In this document: positions 54,186 to 61,667 of the stretch, piece by piece
Numbering within the stretch: the stretch's first letter is position 1
Layout: each line of letters starts with the position of its first letter
Source of the DNA: 3-1-20CM-4-69-9 sp963833655
Lineage (GTDB): Bacteria; Actinomycetota; Thermoleophilia; Gaiellales; Gaiellaceae
DNA length: 64,000 nucleotides
Assembly: GCA_963833655.1 (NCBI GenBank)
Contig: CAWHYL010000005.1
Coordinates: 186,001 to 250,000, forward strand
Direction: 5' to 3'
The notes under the pieces: generated by a model
What the model saw: only the letters and a program-made list of their open reading frames with translations
Database searches by the model: none
Told to the model about the DNA's origin: nothing
Program-made: the position numbers and the translations under genes

Positions 54186-55080
54186 GCGGGTCGAGTATCG
54201 CGAAGAGCCTTGCAAGTCCGCCCTGAACGCCGTGAAGGGGATGGGCTTCAAGTGGTCCCTGAACCCGTACATGGGCTGCGTCCACCGCTGCACGTTCTGC
54301 TACGTGCGGCACTTCGAGCACCGCTCGGACCGCCCGTCCGACGATCGGTACGGCACGTCGATCCGCGTCAAGACGAACGTCGCGGACGTCCTGCGCAAAG
54401 AACTCGCCCGCGCCTCGTGGGAGCACGAGCACGTCGCGATCGGCGCCGCGACCGACCCGTACCAGCCTGCAGAGGGGCGCTACAAGCTGACGCGCGCATG
54501 CCTGGAGGCGCTCCGCGACGCCGCGAACCCGTTCTCGATCATCACGCGCGGGCCGATGATCGTGCGCGACCTCGACGTGCTCGTCGACGCCGCGCAGAGG
54601 GCGTCGGTCTCGGTGACGTTCTCCGTCCCGACCGTCGACAACGAGGTCTGGAAGCGAACCGAGCCGTCGACGGCCCATCCGCGCCAGCGGCTCAAGGCCG
54701 TGAAAGCCCTCGTCGACGCCGGGATCAAGGCCGGCGTCGGCATGGCGCCGATCCTGCCCGGCATCTCCGACCGCCCGGAGCAGCTACGCGAGGTCGTCCG
54801 GGCGGCCCGCGAGGCGGGCGCGACCGGCGTCTGGGCGAACCTGCTCTTCCTTCGGCCGGGGACGCGCGAGCACTTCCTGGAGCATCTCGCCGAGGATTGG
54901 CCCGAGCTGCTCCCCTCCTACGAGGAGCTCTACGCCGACAAGGCCTATCTGGGCGCCGAGCTGACGAAACCGGTGCGTGAGCAGGTCTCTCACCTGGCAC
55001 GTGAGCACGGCATCCGGGACCGGCGCCACGTGCGTCTAGCCCCGCCGCCCGAGCCCGAGCAGCTATCACTAGCCGTCTAG
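54184..55080 (+). CDS. Radical SAM protein (SPL-like)
   Basis: A 298-residue radical SAM enzyme (MRVEYREEPCKSALNAVKGM). The cluster motif is Cys32-x3-Cys36-x2-Cys39 in GCVHRCTFCYVRHFEH. The AIGAATDPYQPAEGRYKLTR and APILPGISDRPEQL segments match a common actinobacterial family (Rv2578c-like, distant from spore photoproduct lyase). Reaction unknown. The ATG overlaps the ATG of the divergent MBL gene by two bases. Confidence 0.9.
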   Translation: MRVEYREEPCKSALNAVKGMGFKWSLNPYMGCVHRCTFCYVRHFEHRSDRPSDDRYGTSIRVKTNVADVLRKELARASWEHEHVAIGAATDPYQPAEGRYKLTRACLEALRDAANPFSIITRGPMIVRDLDVLVDAAQRASVSVTFSVPTVDNEVWKRTEPSTAHPRQRLKAVKALVDAGIKAGVGMAPILPGISDRPEQLREVVRAAREAGATGVWANLLFLRPGTREHFLEHLAEDWPELLPSYEELYADKAYLGAELTKPVREQVSHLAREHGIRDRRHVRLAPPPEPEQLSLAV

Positions 55081-55082
55081 TC

Positions 55083-55162
55083 GCCCCGCTGCGGGGCTTC
55101 AGGCAGCCGCATCGAGTCGATCGTGGTTTGGGCGGCCGCGCGGGCAAAGCCGCACGGCCTCC
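55083..55162. terminator. Two hairpins after radical SAM gene
   Basis: GCCCCGC-T-GCGGGGC (55083-55097) directly follows the stop codon. A second hairpin, CGGCCGCGCGGGC-AAA-GCCGCACGGCC (about 55133-55160), resembles the element at 58943-58969. Either could end transcription, and the second may be a dispersed intergenic hairpin. The 130-base gap to the response regulator shows no gene. Confidence 0.5.
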
Positions 55163-55210
55163 AGGCGGCGACGCCGGGTCGTCTCCTGGGGCGAATAAGA
55201 TCCTCGGAGG

Positions 55211-55840
55211 GTGTCGTCCCCGCCGGAAATCACGACCCTGATCGTCGATGACCACGAGGTCGTCCGCGAAGGGTTGCGCCTGTCGCTCTCGCGCGCGCCG
55301 CACATCCGCGTGATCGGCGAGGCATCCGACGGCGCGAGCGCCGTCGCATTGGCCGAACGGCGGCGGCCGAACGTCGTGATCATGGACGTCCGCATGCCCG
55401 GGATGGACGGGCTCGAGGCGACGAAGATCCTCACCGAGAAGGTCCCGGACTCGGCGGTGCTCATCTTCACGGCGTACAGCGAGCGCTCGCTGCTCGGTCG
55501 CGGGCTCGAGTCCGGTGCGAAGGGTTACATCCTCAAAGAGGCGCCTCACCAGACGTTGCTGCGCGCCATCGAGAAGGTCGCAGCGGGCGAGGGCTACGTC
55601 GATCCGGCGCTGATGCCGGCGTTCCTGACCGGCAAGGACAAGGACGACATGCTCACGGTCCGCGAGCGCGAGATCCTGCAGCTGCTCGCGGACGGGATGT
55701 CCAACCAGGACGTGGCGGCGAAGCTCTTCATCAGCCAGGAGACCGTCAAGAGCCACGTCCGGCACATCCTCGCGAAGCTCGAGGCCGACACGCGGACGCA
55801 AGCGGTGGCGATTGCGCTTCGCGAAGCGATCATCGACTAG
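55211..55840 (+). CDS. NarL/FixJ-type response regulator
   Basis: A 209-residue regulator from GTG 55211 (VSSPPEITTLIVDDHEVVRE). The receiver domain has DD at 13-14, phosphoacceptor Asp59 in VIMDVRMPGMDG and Lys in YILKEAPHQ. A LuxR-type HTH follows (LTVREREILQLLADGMSNQD). Pairs with the overlapping histidine kinase gene; target genes unknown. Confidence 0.93.
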   Translation: MSSPPEITTLIVDDHEVVREGLRLSLSRAPHIRVIGEASDGASAVALAERRRPNVVIMDVRMPGMDGLEATKILTEKVPDSAVLIFTAYSERSLLGRGLESGAKGYILKEAPHQTLLRAIEKVAAGEGYVDPALMPAFLTGKDKDDMLTVREREILQLLADGMSNQDVAAKLFISQETVKSHVRHILAKLEADTRTQAVAIALREAIID

Positions 55841-56996
55841 AGCAGGCGTCCTCGTCCTGGCGTTTGCGGCGGCGGCCGTGATCGCCGCCGCCGGGCTCGC
55901 GGCGGGCACCTGGGCGCTGACGATCATCGGGCTCGCGCTTGCGGTCGCGCTCGCCGGAACGTTCGCCGCGTACCTGCTCGTGACCGAGCGACGGCGCCAC
56001 GAGGCGGCCGAGGAGGAGCTGACGTCGGAGGCGCGCTTCCTCGAGGCGCTCGTCGAGACGATGGGCTCGATCGCGGGAGACGCCGACGTCCTCGAGCGCA
56101 CATGCGAGGAGGCAGAGCGCCTGTTCGAGGCGCACGCCTCGCTGCTCGCGCCCGGCGAGCGCCCGAGCGGCGCGCCGGCGAAGAACGCGATCGTGATCCC
56201 GCTGCGTGCCCGGGACGAGGAGATCGGCGCGCTGCGCCTCACACGCGACCGTCTGTTCGAGCGCGAGGAAGTCGTGCGCGCGACGGTGCTGGCGGACTTC
56301 GCGGCGCGCGAGCACGAGAACGCACAGCTGCTCGAGGACGCGCAGGTGCGAGAAGCCGAGCGGTCACGCCTTGCCGACCAGATCATCACGGCAGAGCAGG
56401 AGGAGCGGCGGCGGCTTGCAAACGAGCTGCACGACGGCGCCGTGCAGGCGCTGTCGGGTGTCGCGCTGCTGCTCGATGCAGGCCTCAACTCGATCGCAGA
56501 GCGTCGCCTCGACGAAGCACGCGAGATCATCACGAAGGCGCTCGAGCGGCACCGGTCGACGATCGGTCAGCTCCGCGCCCTGTCGTTCAACCTCGAGCCG
56601 GTCGTCCTGCGAGATCAAGGGTTCGCACCGGCGGTGCGCGCGCTCACGGACCAGATCGAGCTGGCGCACCGCGTCGACGTCGACCTCGACGTCGACGCGG
56701 CGGAGCAGCTCGCGCAGCAGACGCAGGCGGCGCTGTACCAGATCATCCGCGAAGCGGTGAACCAGGCGGTCCGGCGCGGGCCGCCGCGGTCGCTCGCCGT
56801 GCAGGTGCGCCAGGCCGGCGACGGCAGCGTCGAGACGTCGATTGCCGACGACGCGCCCGGCGAGCGCCGCCGGCGCAGCCTCGAGGAGATGGAGGAGCGG
56901 GCTCGGACGCTCGACGGCGAGCTGACTGTCGAGCACGGCGATGCAGGCGGGACCACGGTGCGCGTGATCCTGCCGCCCTACAGGGTCGCTCGTTAG
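55812..56996 (+). CDS. DesK/NarX-like histidine kinase (HisKA_3), degenerate ATP-binding box
   Basis: About 394 residues; TTG 55812 (LRFAKRSSTRAGVLVLAFAA) lies within the response regulator gene, and a later start is possible. Two membrane helices (about 12-32 and 36-56), a helical or GAF-like linker and HisKA_3 with His207 in RRRLANELHDGAVQAL. The N-box reads IIREAVNQAVRRG and the usual G1 box DxGxGF is replaced by ADDAPGERRRR; the later region GDAGGTTVRVILP is retained. ATP binding may be weak or use a variant. Works with the overlapping response regulator. Confidence 0.85.
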   Translation: MRFAKRSSTRAGVLVLAFAAAAVIAAAGLAAGTWALTIIGLALAVALAGTFAAYLLVTERRRHEAAEEELTSEARFLEALVETMGSIAGDADVLERTCEEAERLFEAHASLLAPGERPSGAPAKNAIVIPLRARDEEIGALRLTRDRLFEREEVVRATVLADFAAREHENAQLLEDAQVREAERSRLADQIITAEQEERRRLANELHDGAVQALSGVALLLDAGLNSIAERRLDEAREIITKALERHRSTIGQLRALSFNLEPVVLRDQGFAPAVRALTDQIELAHRVDVDLDVDAAEQLAQQTQAALYQIIREAVNQAVRRGPPRSLAVQVRQAGDGSVETSIADDAPGERRRRSLEEMEERARTLDGELTVEHGDAGGTTVRVILPPYRVAR

Positions 56997-57007
56997 GATC
57001 CCCGCCG

Positions 57008-57190
57008 ATGGCGAACTACCTCCTCTTCGTGTGGAAGGCGACCGGCTACGAGCTCCGCGAGGCCGAGGGCGATGTTCCCAGCGTCGGCGCCGAAGTGGAG
57101 CAGGACGACCAGAAGCTCCGCGTCACGAAGGTCGCGCCGTCGCCGCTGCCGGGCGACGACCGTCCCTGCGCGTACCTACAAGCGGTCTAG
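57008..57190 (+). CDS. Conserved-type small protein, 60 aa
   Basis: ATG 57008 encodes MANYLLFVWKATGYELREAE, continuing through GDVPSVGAEVEQDDQKLRVT and a C-terminal CAYLQAV. The pattern suggests a small beta-barrel with alternating hydrophobic residues. No family known. It lies 11 bases after the kinase gene and overlaps the end of the convergent FAD gene by 15 bases. Confidence 0.6.
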   Translation: MANYLLFVWKATGYELREAEGDVPSVGAEVEQDDQKLRVTKVAPSPLPGDDRPCAYLQAV

Positions 57191-58219
57191 CTCTAGCGCG
57201 CTCTCCGCAGCGATCCGCCCGAACACGAGCGCAGCGGCCAGCCCGCTTGCGTACCCGCCGGTCGAGATCCCGCCGGCGTCCGCGCCTGCGGCATACAGCC
57301 CGTCGGCGACGCGTGCGTGCTCGTCGATGCGGAGGCCGCCGATCGTGTGGGTGATGCCCGGCTTCACGCGAACGGCCACGCGTGTACCTTCCGGCGCCGG
57401 GAACGGGAGCTCCGACGGATCGGTGCGCGTCGACGCGAGCGCGACGCGCCGCGCGACGTCCTCGCTCGCGAGCGCCGCGTCATCGAGCAGGTACCACGCC
57501 CGGGCACCGGGCTGTTGCGCCGTCGCCTGCACGAGGTCGTTCTCCGACCACGAGACCTCTCCTTCGAAGAACTCCTCGCCGCCCTCGTTGAAGACACGCG
57601 CGACGCGTCCGTACAGCTGCGCGAGCGGGACGAACTGCTCTTCGGAGAAGTCGTCGTCCGGCATATTGCGGCCGTAGAACTCGTCGAGACCGGCCGACAG
57701 CTCGCCGCCGCGCGCAAGCGCATGCCGAAGGCCGTCGCCGCAGCTCCACCGGTTCGCGCGCAGGCGCAGCTCGCCGCTGGGATGAATGTGCTCGCGCACG
57801 AGTTCGAGGTCGCCCTGGAAGCCGCCGGTCGCGAGGATCATGGGCTCTTCGGTCGTCTCACCGAGGCGGACGTCACCGGCTGCGCGGACGAGCGTCTCCG
57901 TCAACCCGCGCGGATCGAAGCGCTTGCCGACGGTGCGCGGGTTGCCGGTCTCGTGCTTGACGACGGGCGCGCCGAGCGACTCGAGCCAGGCGATCCCGTC
58001 GTCCAGCCGCTCCCACACGACGCGTTGCAGACGCTCGTCGCCGGTCGGGCACTCCGCGCGGAAGGCGTCCCACTCGCGGAAGCGCCAGACGACGCAGCTC
58101 GACAGGAGCATCGAGCCGCCGGCGCGCGTCCCCTTCTCGTAGACGGTCGGCGCGGTGCCGAGCGTGCGGGCGTGCGCGGCCGCGCATAGGCCCGCCATGC
58201 CGGCGCCGGCAATGCTCAG
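57176..58219 (-). CDS. FAD-dependent oxidoreductase (FAD_binding_2-like), probable CTG start
   Basis: The Rossmann FAD motif reads IAGAGMAGLCAAAHAR, but the first ATG (58198) begins inside it, at the M of GAGMAGL. Extending upstream in frame gives LSIAGAGMAG with CTG at 58219 and no ATG, GTG or TTG before the upstream gene's coding region. CTG 58219 overlaps the VOC stop as CTGA, typical of coupled starts. The rest matches the flavoprotein family (YEKGTRAGGSMLLSSCVVWR, MILATGGFQGDLELVREHIH, GLYAAGADAGGISTGGYASG). About 347 residues. Reaction unknown; likely a 3-ketosteroid/fumarate-type reductase or dehydrogenase. Confidence 0.75.
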   Translation of the reverse strand: MSIAGAGMAGLCAAAHARTLGTAPTVYEKGTRAGGSMLLSSCVVWRFREWDAFRAECPTGDERLQRVVWERLDDGIAWLESLGAPVVKHETGNPRTVGKRFDPRGLTETLVRAAGDVRLGETTEEPMILATGGFQGDLELVREHIHPSGELRLRANRWSCGDGLRHALARGGELSAGLDEFYGRNMPDDDFSEEQFVPLAQLYGRVARVFNEGGEEFFEGEVSWSENDLVQATAQQPGARAWYLLDDAALASEDVARRVALASTRTDPSELPFPAPEGTRVAVRVKPGITHTIGGLRIDEHARVADGLYAAGADAGGISTGGYASGLAAALVFGRIAAESALELDRL

Positions 58220-58866
58220 GTCAGCGCGAATTCCGGCTTGTGCTCGACGTACTCGATGCGCACCCGCTCCGGGCCCCAGACGAAGACCGCGCGGGTGTTC
58301 GCCGCGTCGACGACGTTGTCGACAACCCCCATCTCCTCGGCCTCGGCGATGTGCTCGTCCACGGAGTCGACGAGGACGGCCAGGTGGTTCAGGAGCGGCT
58401 TCTCCGGCGCGCCCGGATTGCCCGGATGGAACTCGATGTACGCGCCGCCCACCTCGACGCGCGGATGTCCGTCCGGCGACGGCGGGGCCGCATCGAATCC
58501 GAACCGCTCGTACGCCTCTGCGGTTGCGCGCGGATCGGCCGAGTAGAGGGCGACGTGGTCGAGGTCGTACTCGGAATCGGTCGGCGCCTCGACGAGGCGG
58601 AGCGTCACGTTCTGCCCGAGGTCGAACGCCGTCTCGCCGTCGGGCAGCGCCGAGACGCGGAGCGCGACGTGCTTGAACGCGCCCGGCTCACGAGGGCCTT
58701 CGGCGTCGAAGAGGGTCAGCTTCCCGCGGCGCGCGTCGGCGCCGACGAGCGTGAAGTTGTCCTGCCGGTCGATGACGTGCAGGGGCAGTTCCGTGGTCAC
58801 GAAGTCCGCGATCGGCTCGCGGTCGGCCAGCCAGAAGGCGACGTGGTCAAGGGTCTTGGGCGTCAT
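58216..58866 (-). CDS. VOC-superfamily protein
   Basis: A 216-residue two-module VOC protein from ATG 58866 (MTPKTLDHVAFWLADREPIA). Beta-alpha-beta repeats start at TLDHVAFWL and at YDLDHVALYSADPRATAEAY, with potential metal residues in HPRVEVGGAYIEFHPG and VFVWGPERVRIEYVEH. Could be a dioxygenase, isomerase or binding protein. Its stop overlaps the start of the FAD oxidoreductase, suggesting an enzyme pair. Confidence 0.82.
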   Translation of the reverse strand: MTPKTLDHVAFWLADREPIADFVTTELPLHVIDRQDNFTLVGADARRGKLTLFDAEGPREPGAFKHVALRVSALPDGETAFDLGQNVTLRLVEAPTDSEYDLDHVALYSADPRATAEAYERFGFDAAPPSPDGHPRVEVGGAYIEFHPGNPGAPEKPLLNHLAVLVDSVDEHIAEAEEMGVVDNVVDAANTRAVFVWGPERVRIEYVEHKPEFALT

Positions 58867-58942
58867 GCCCAAGACCCTAGCGATCCGACTTCGGGCTCTG
58901 CGACGCGCCGGATCGGCACGCCAACCAGATCGGGTGTGAGAC

Positions 58943-58969
58943 GGCCGCACGGGCGAAGCCCGCGCGGCC
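58943..58969 (-). terminator. Intergenic hairpin after Rho_N/SAP-like gene
   Basis: GGCCGCACGGGC (58943-58954), loop GAA, GCCCGCGCGGCC (58958-58969): a 12-bp stem with one wobble pair. It is near-identical to the hairpin at about 55133-55160. It lies downstream of the 58999 gene on the minus strand. Confidence 0.5.
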
Positions 58970-58998
58970 TCTGTGCGGACATCGACAAGCGACGTCCT

Positions 58999-59337
58999 TT
59001 ACTTGTTTGCGTCGACAGCACGCTCCAGTTGCGCCTTGTTCATGCGAGAGCGCCCCGCGACGTCGCGCCGCTTCGCTTCGTTGTACAGCTGCTCCTTCGT
59101 GCGGCCCTTCGGCCGGTTCGTGCCGGAGCGCATCCCGCCGCGTTGGCCCGACGACATGTCGCGCGTCGACGTCCGGGACGGGCGCCCCTTCGTCTCGCCG
59201 GCGCGGGCGCGCTCCTTGTTGACCGTGCGCGCGGCGATCTCCTTCGCCCGCTTCGTCGAGCGGCCCTGCTCCTGCTCCGACTCCTTGATGTGCTCGTACT
59301 GCCGTTCGCGCTTGGCGTTCCAGGCTGACTGAGGCAT
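58999..59337 (-). CDS. Basic protein with Rho_N/SAP-like C-terminal motif
   Basis: A 112-residue, highly basic protein (MPQSAWNAKRERQYEHIKES). The N-terminal half is a charged helix (EQEQGRSTKRAKEIAARTVN). The C-terminal part (RTKEQLYNEAKRRDVAGRSR, then MNKAQLERAVDA) fits the Rho-N/SAP-type helix-turn-helix that binds nucleic acids. Some databases label the family plasmid stabilisation protein. Single-gene unit, no partner evident. Confidence 0.75.
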   Translation of the reverse strand: MPQSAWNAKRERQYEHIKESEQEQGRSTKRAKEIAARTVNKERARAGETKGRPSRTSTRDMSSGQRGGMRSGTNRPKGRTKEQLYNEAKRRDVAGRSRMNKAQLERAVDANK

Positions 59338-59389
59338 GGTGTGAACCCCCTTTTGGACGACACCGGACTCTTACCCGGTTCGCCGGCGC

Positions 59390-60622
59390 TTATTCCAGCG
59401 GTGGGTTCTGGACGTTGTGCTCGGTCGCGTACTTGTCGGTGAGGTCGTTGACGACGTCGAGCCCCTTGCCGTACGCGTAGTTGATCTCGACGAACGGCTG
59501 CCACTTGTCCGGCAGCGCATCCTCGGGGAAGATCGCCTCGACCGGGCACTCCGGTTCACACGCCCCGCAATTTCGCGTCATCACCCCTCCGGACAGCGTG
59601 AACGCGTGCTTGCCCGGCACGACTGCGCAGAAGGTGTCTTCTTCCTCGGCTTCGACGGGCTCGATGCTCGTCACGCGCCAGTACACCTCTCGGGTCGCGA
59701 GGTAGAGCCGGCGGAGCGGCCGGCTTCGGACGCCGAAGCCGGTCTCGGGGCTCGACTTCTCCCCGGAGCCGATCGTGATGTACCCGCCGAGCGGTGCAGC
59801 GCGCTCGAGCCAGTCGAGCGCTTCGGAGTGCGTCGAGCGCAGACACCACGAGCCCGCCTCCAGCTGCTCGCCGTCCGAGGCCAGCCAGCCGTCGACGAAG
59901 CCGGCGATGTACTCGCCGTCGGCCGTCTCCGGGAGCGCCCGCTTGAGGTTGACGGGGCTGCGGACGACGCCGGTGCCGGCGTACCCAGGCACGTCGACAC
60001 GCGGCGAGAAGTCGACCTGATCGAAGAAGTCCTTGTACCGCGCGACGTTGTCGCCGTACAGCTGCACGTAGTGGAGGTGGTCTCCCGACCTGAGCTCCAG
60101 CCTGTTCCAGCTCCCGTCAGCGAAGACGAGGCCGTGCAGGACGCCGAGGCGGTACGACTCGGAGTCGCGCTTCGCGCATACGCGAGTCGACGGCAGGAGC
60201 TGCCCCGCCGCGAGCGAGTCGGTGCGCTCGCCGTCCGCGAGCAGCCAGCCGTGCGTCGGTGTCGCCAGGACGTGCTTCCGGAACGTCGAGTTCTCCGTGA
60301 GCCGCGTGCCGCGGTAGCTGCCGTGCTCCTCGAACGCCGGCGCGAGCGTGATGTCGACCAGCGGCTTCCGGCGGAACCGCCGGACGTAGGCAGGCTTGAA
60401 CCCGTCGTCCGTGAGGACGCGCACCGCCTTGTTCTCGACCTCCGCGAACGCCCGGAGGCCGTACGGCGTGAGGAACTCCTCCGTCGGCGCGAAGCAGTCG
60501 ATGCACTCCTCCGGATCGATGACGAGGATCCGCTCGGCCTGGTGGATGCAGTCGACCGGGCAGACGTCCACACAGGAGAGGTCTTTGATGTCGATGCAGG
60601 GCTCGGCGATGATGTACGTCAT
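59390..60622 (-). CDS. fdxA: 7Fe-type ferredoxin interrupted by an intein
   Basis: A 410-codon ORF (MTYIIAEPCIDIKDLSCVDV). Residues 1-42 and 352-410 join to a typical actinobacterial FdxA ferredoxin: CxxxxxxxC and CPVDC for the first cluster region, then PEECID joined to CGACEPECPVEAIF. Between them is a 309-residue intein (residues 43-351) whose +1 residue is Cys352, which becomes the middle Cys of ECIDCGAC after splicing, a cluster ligand. The mature protein would be 101 residues and carries electrons in the cytosol. The ferredoxin is likely essential or central, so splicing must be efficient. Confidence 0.9.
   Translation of the reverse strand: MTYIIAEPCIDIKDLSCVDVCPVDCIHQAERILVIDPEECIDCFAPTEEFLTPYGLRAFAEVENKAVRVLTDDGFKPAYVRRFRRKPLVDITLAPAFEEHGSYRGTRLTENSTFRKHVLATPTHGWLLADGERTDSLAAGQLLPSTRVCAKRDSESYRLGVLHGLVFADGSWNRLELRSGDHLHYVQLYGDNVARYKDFFDQVDFSPRVDVPGYAGTGVVRSPVNLKRALPETADGEYIAGFVDGWLASDGEQLEAGSWCLRSTHSEALDWLERAAPLGGYITIGSGEKSSPETGFGVRSRPLRRLYLATREVYWRVTSIEPVEAEEEDTFCAVVPGKHAFTLSGGVMTRNCGACEPECPVEAIFPEDALPDKWQPFVEINYAYGKGLDVVNDLTDKYATEHNVQNPPLE
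59570..60496 (-). mobile_element. Intein with LAGLIDADG endonuclease domain inserted in ferredoxin
   Basis: Inferred intein: starts with Cys43 (CFAPTEEFLTPYGLRAFAEV, block A), block B with TPTH at residues 121-124, two LAGLIDADG motifs (LGVLHGLVFADG at about 160-170 and AGFVDGWLASDG at about 240-251, keeping both Asp), block F DTFCAVVPGKHAFTL and block G GGVMTRN at 351 followed by Cys352. The penultimate residue is Arg rather than the common His. Insertion is at the ferredoxin cluster Cys, as in other inteins that target conserved active-site codons. Probably self-splicing, and a homing element if the endonuclease is active. Confidence 0.88.
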
Positions 60623-60662
60623 CGGCGCGCACTCTAGCGTCGCGCGCGGAGGCGGCTGACCG

Positions 60663-60971
60663 CTACTGAGCGATCAGCTCTTCGACGATCTGAGGCGCGC
60701 GCTCCTGCAGCGCGTTCTTGACGAGGACCTGGTCGAAGCCCGCCTCGTGCGCGCGCCGCAGGCCCGCAGTGTCAGTGTGGCCGCCGAAGCCGACGATCGG
60801 AACGTCCGGGTACGAGTCGGCGACGTCGTCGGGATCGACACGGCTGATGTCCGCGATCACGAGGTCGGGCCAGTCGGCGCTGTCCGACGTCACGAAGTGA
60901 TGCCCCGGCAGCAGGGCCTCGAGCTTGCCCCGGAAGAAGACCTCGACCCCACACAGCAGGATCGTCGCCAC
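60663..60971 (-). CDS. Receiver-like small protein
   Basis: A 102-residue protein (MATILLCGVEVFFRGKLEAL) with a CheY-like alternation: WPDLVIADISRVDPDDVADS gives the possible phospho-Asp, and DQVLVKNALQER supplies the usual Lys. The first acidic pair of receivers (DD after strand 1) is missing, so phosphorylation is doubtful. Alternatively a degenerate receiver used for binding. It lies 41 bases after the ferredoxin start on the same strand. Confidence 0.6.
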   Translation of the reverse strand: MATILLCGVEVFFRGKLEALLPGHHFVTSDSADWPDLVIADISRVDPDDVADSYPDVPIVGFGGHTDTAGLRRAHEAGFDQVLVKNALQERAPQIVEELIAQ

Positions 60972-61018
60972 GGCGGGAGCGTATCGCGCTCGTGGGTCCT
61001 GTTGCTAGGGTCGCGCCC

Positions 61019-61333
61019 GTGGAGTTCGTGCCCGTCGCACGCGTCGACGACGTGCCGCCCGGCACCGTCAGGACTGTCCGCGCCGGCGACGAGGAGATCG
61101 CGCTCGCGCACTGCGACGGCGGCTTCTTCGCCGTCCAGCAGCACTGCATCCACCTCCAGGGCCCGCTCGGCGAAGGGCGCCTGGAGGGCTGTGTCCTCAC
61201 CTGCCCCTGGCATGGCTGGCAGTACGACGTCCGCACCGGCCAGAACGAGTTCGACCTCGCGATCCAGCTCCGCACCTACGACGTCCAGGTCGACAACGGA
61301 GAAGTTCGAATCGGACTTCGAGAAGGGAGCTGA
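61019..61333 (+). CDS. Rieske [2Fe-2S] ferredoxin-like protein
   Basis: About 104 residues from GTG 61019 (VEFVPVARVDDVPPGTVRTV). Cluster ligands are in HCIHLQGPLGEG (CxH) and LTCPWHGWQYD (CxxH), so two Cys and two His are present. Single-domain Rieske ferredoxins feed oxygenases or nitrite reductases. The start could be GTG 60992. It is followed one base later by the DUF309 gene. Confidence 0.86.
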   Translation: MEFVPVARVDDVPPGTVRTVRAGDEEIALAHCDGGFFAVQQHCIHLQGPLGEGRLEGCVLTCPWHGWQYDVRTGQNEFDLAIQLRTYDVQVDNGEVRIGLREGS

Positions 61334-61334
61334 G

Positions 61335-61667
61335 CTGATCCGGCGCGGCGAATACTTCGCCGCGCACGAGGAGCTCGAGCTCGCGTGGCGCGCCGCGCCC
61401 AAGCCGGAGCGCGACTTCTTCCAGGGGCTCGTCCACGTCGCCGTCGCCTGGTACCAGGCCGGCCGGGGGCGACGCGTCGGCACCGAGCGGCAGCTCGAGA
61501 AGGCAATTCGCCGGCTCGCGCCGTACGCGCCGGCGCACCGGGGCCTCGATCTCGATGCGCTCCTCGCGCAGCTGCGCGCAGCGTTAGATGTCGCCCAGGC
61601 CGATCGCCTCGAGCACCCGGTGCGTATAGATCTGCACCCGGTAGAACTCGTCGAAGAACAGCAGTAG
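61335..61667 (+). CDS. DUF309 protein, probable CTG start
   Basis: The conserved DUF309 core LIRRGEYFAAHEELELAWRA is present, continuing with FFQGLVHVAVAWYQAGRGR. No ATG, GTG or TTG is in frame between it and the overlapping Rieske gene's useful region. CTG 61335 is preceded by AAGGGAG (61323-61329) at a 5-base distance, a strong ribosome-binding site, which favours a CTG start. The 3' end overlaps the convergent ccdA gene by 84 bases, so the last 25 residues may be unusual. Function unknown. Confidence 0.7.
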   Translation: MIRRGEYFAAHEELELAWRAAPKPERDFFQGLVHVAVAWYQAGRGRRVGTERQLEKAIRRLAPYAPAHRGLDLDALLAQLRAALDVAQADRLEHPVRIDLHPVELVEEQQ

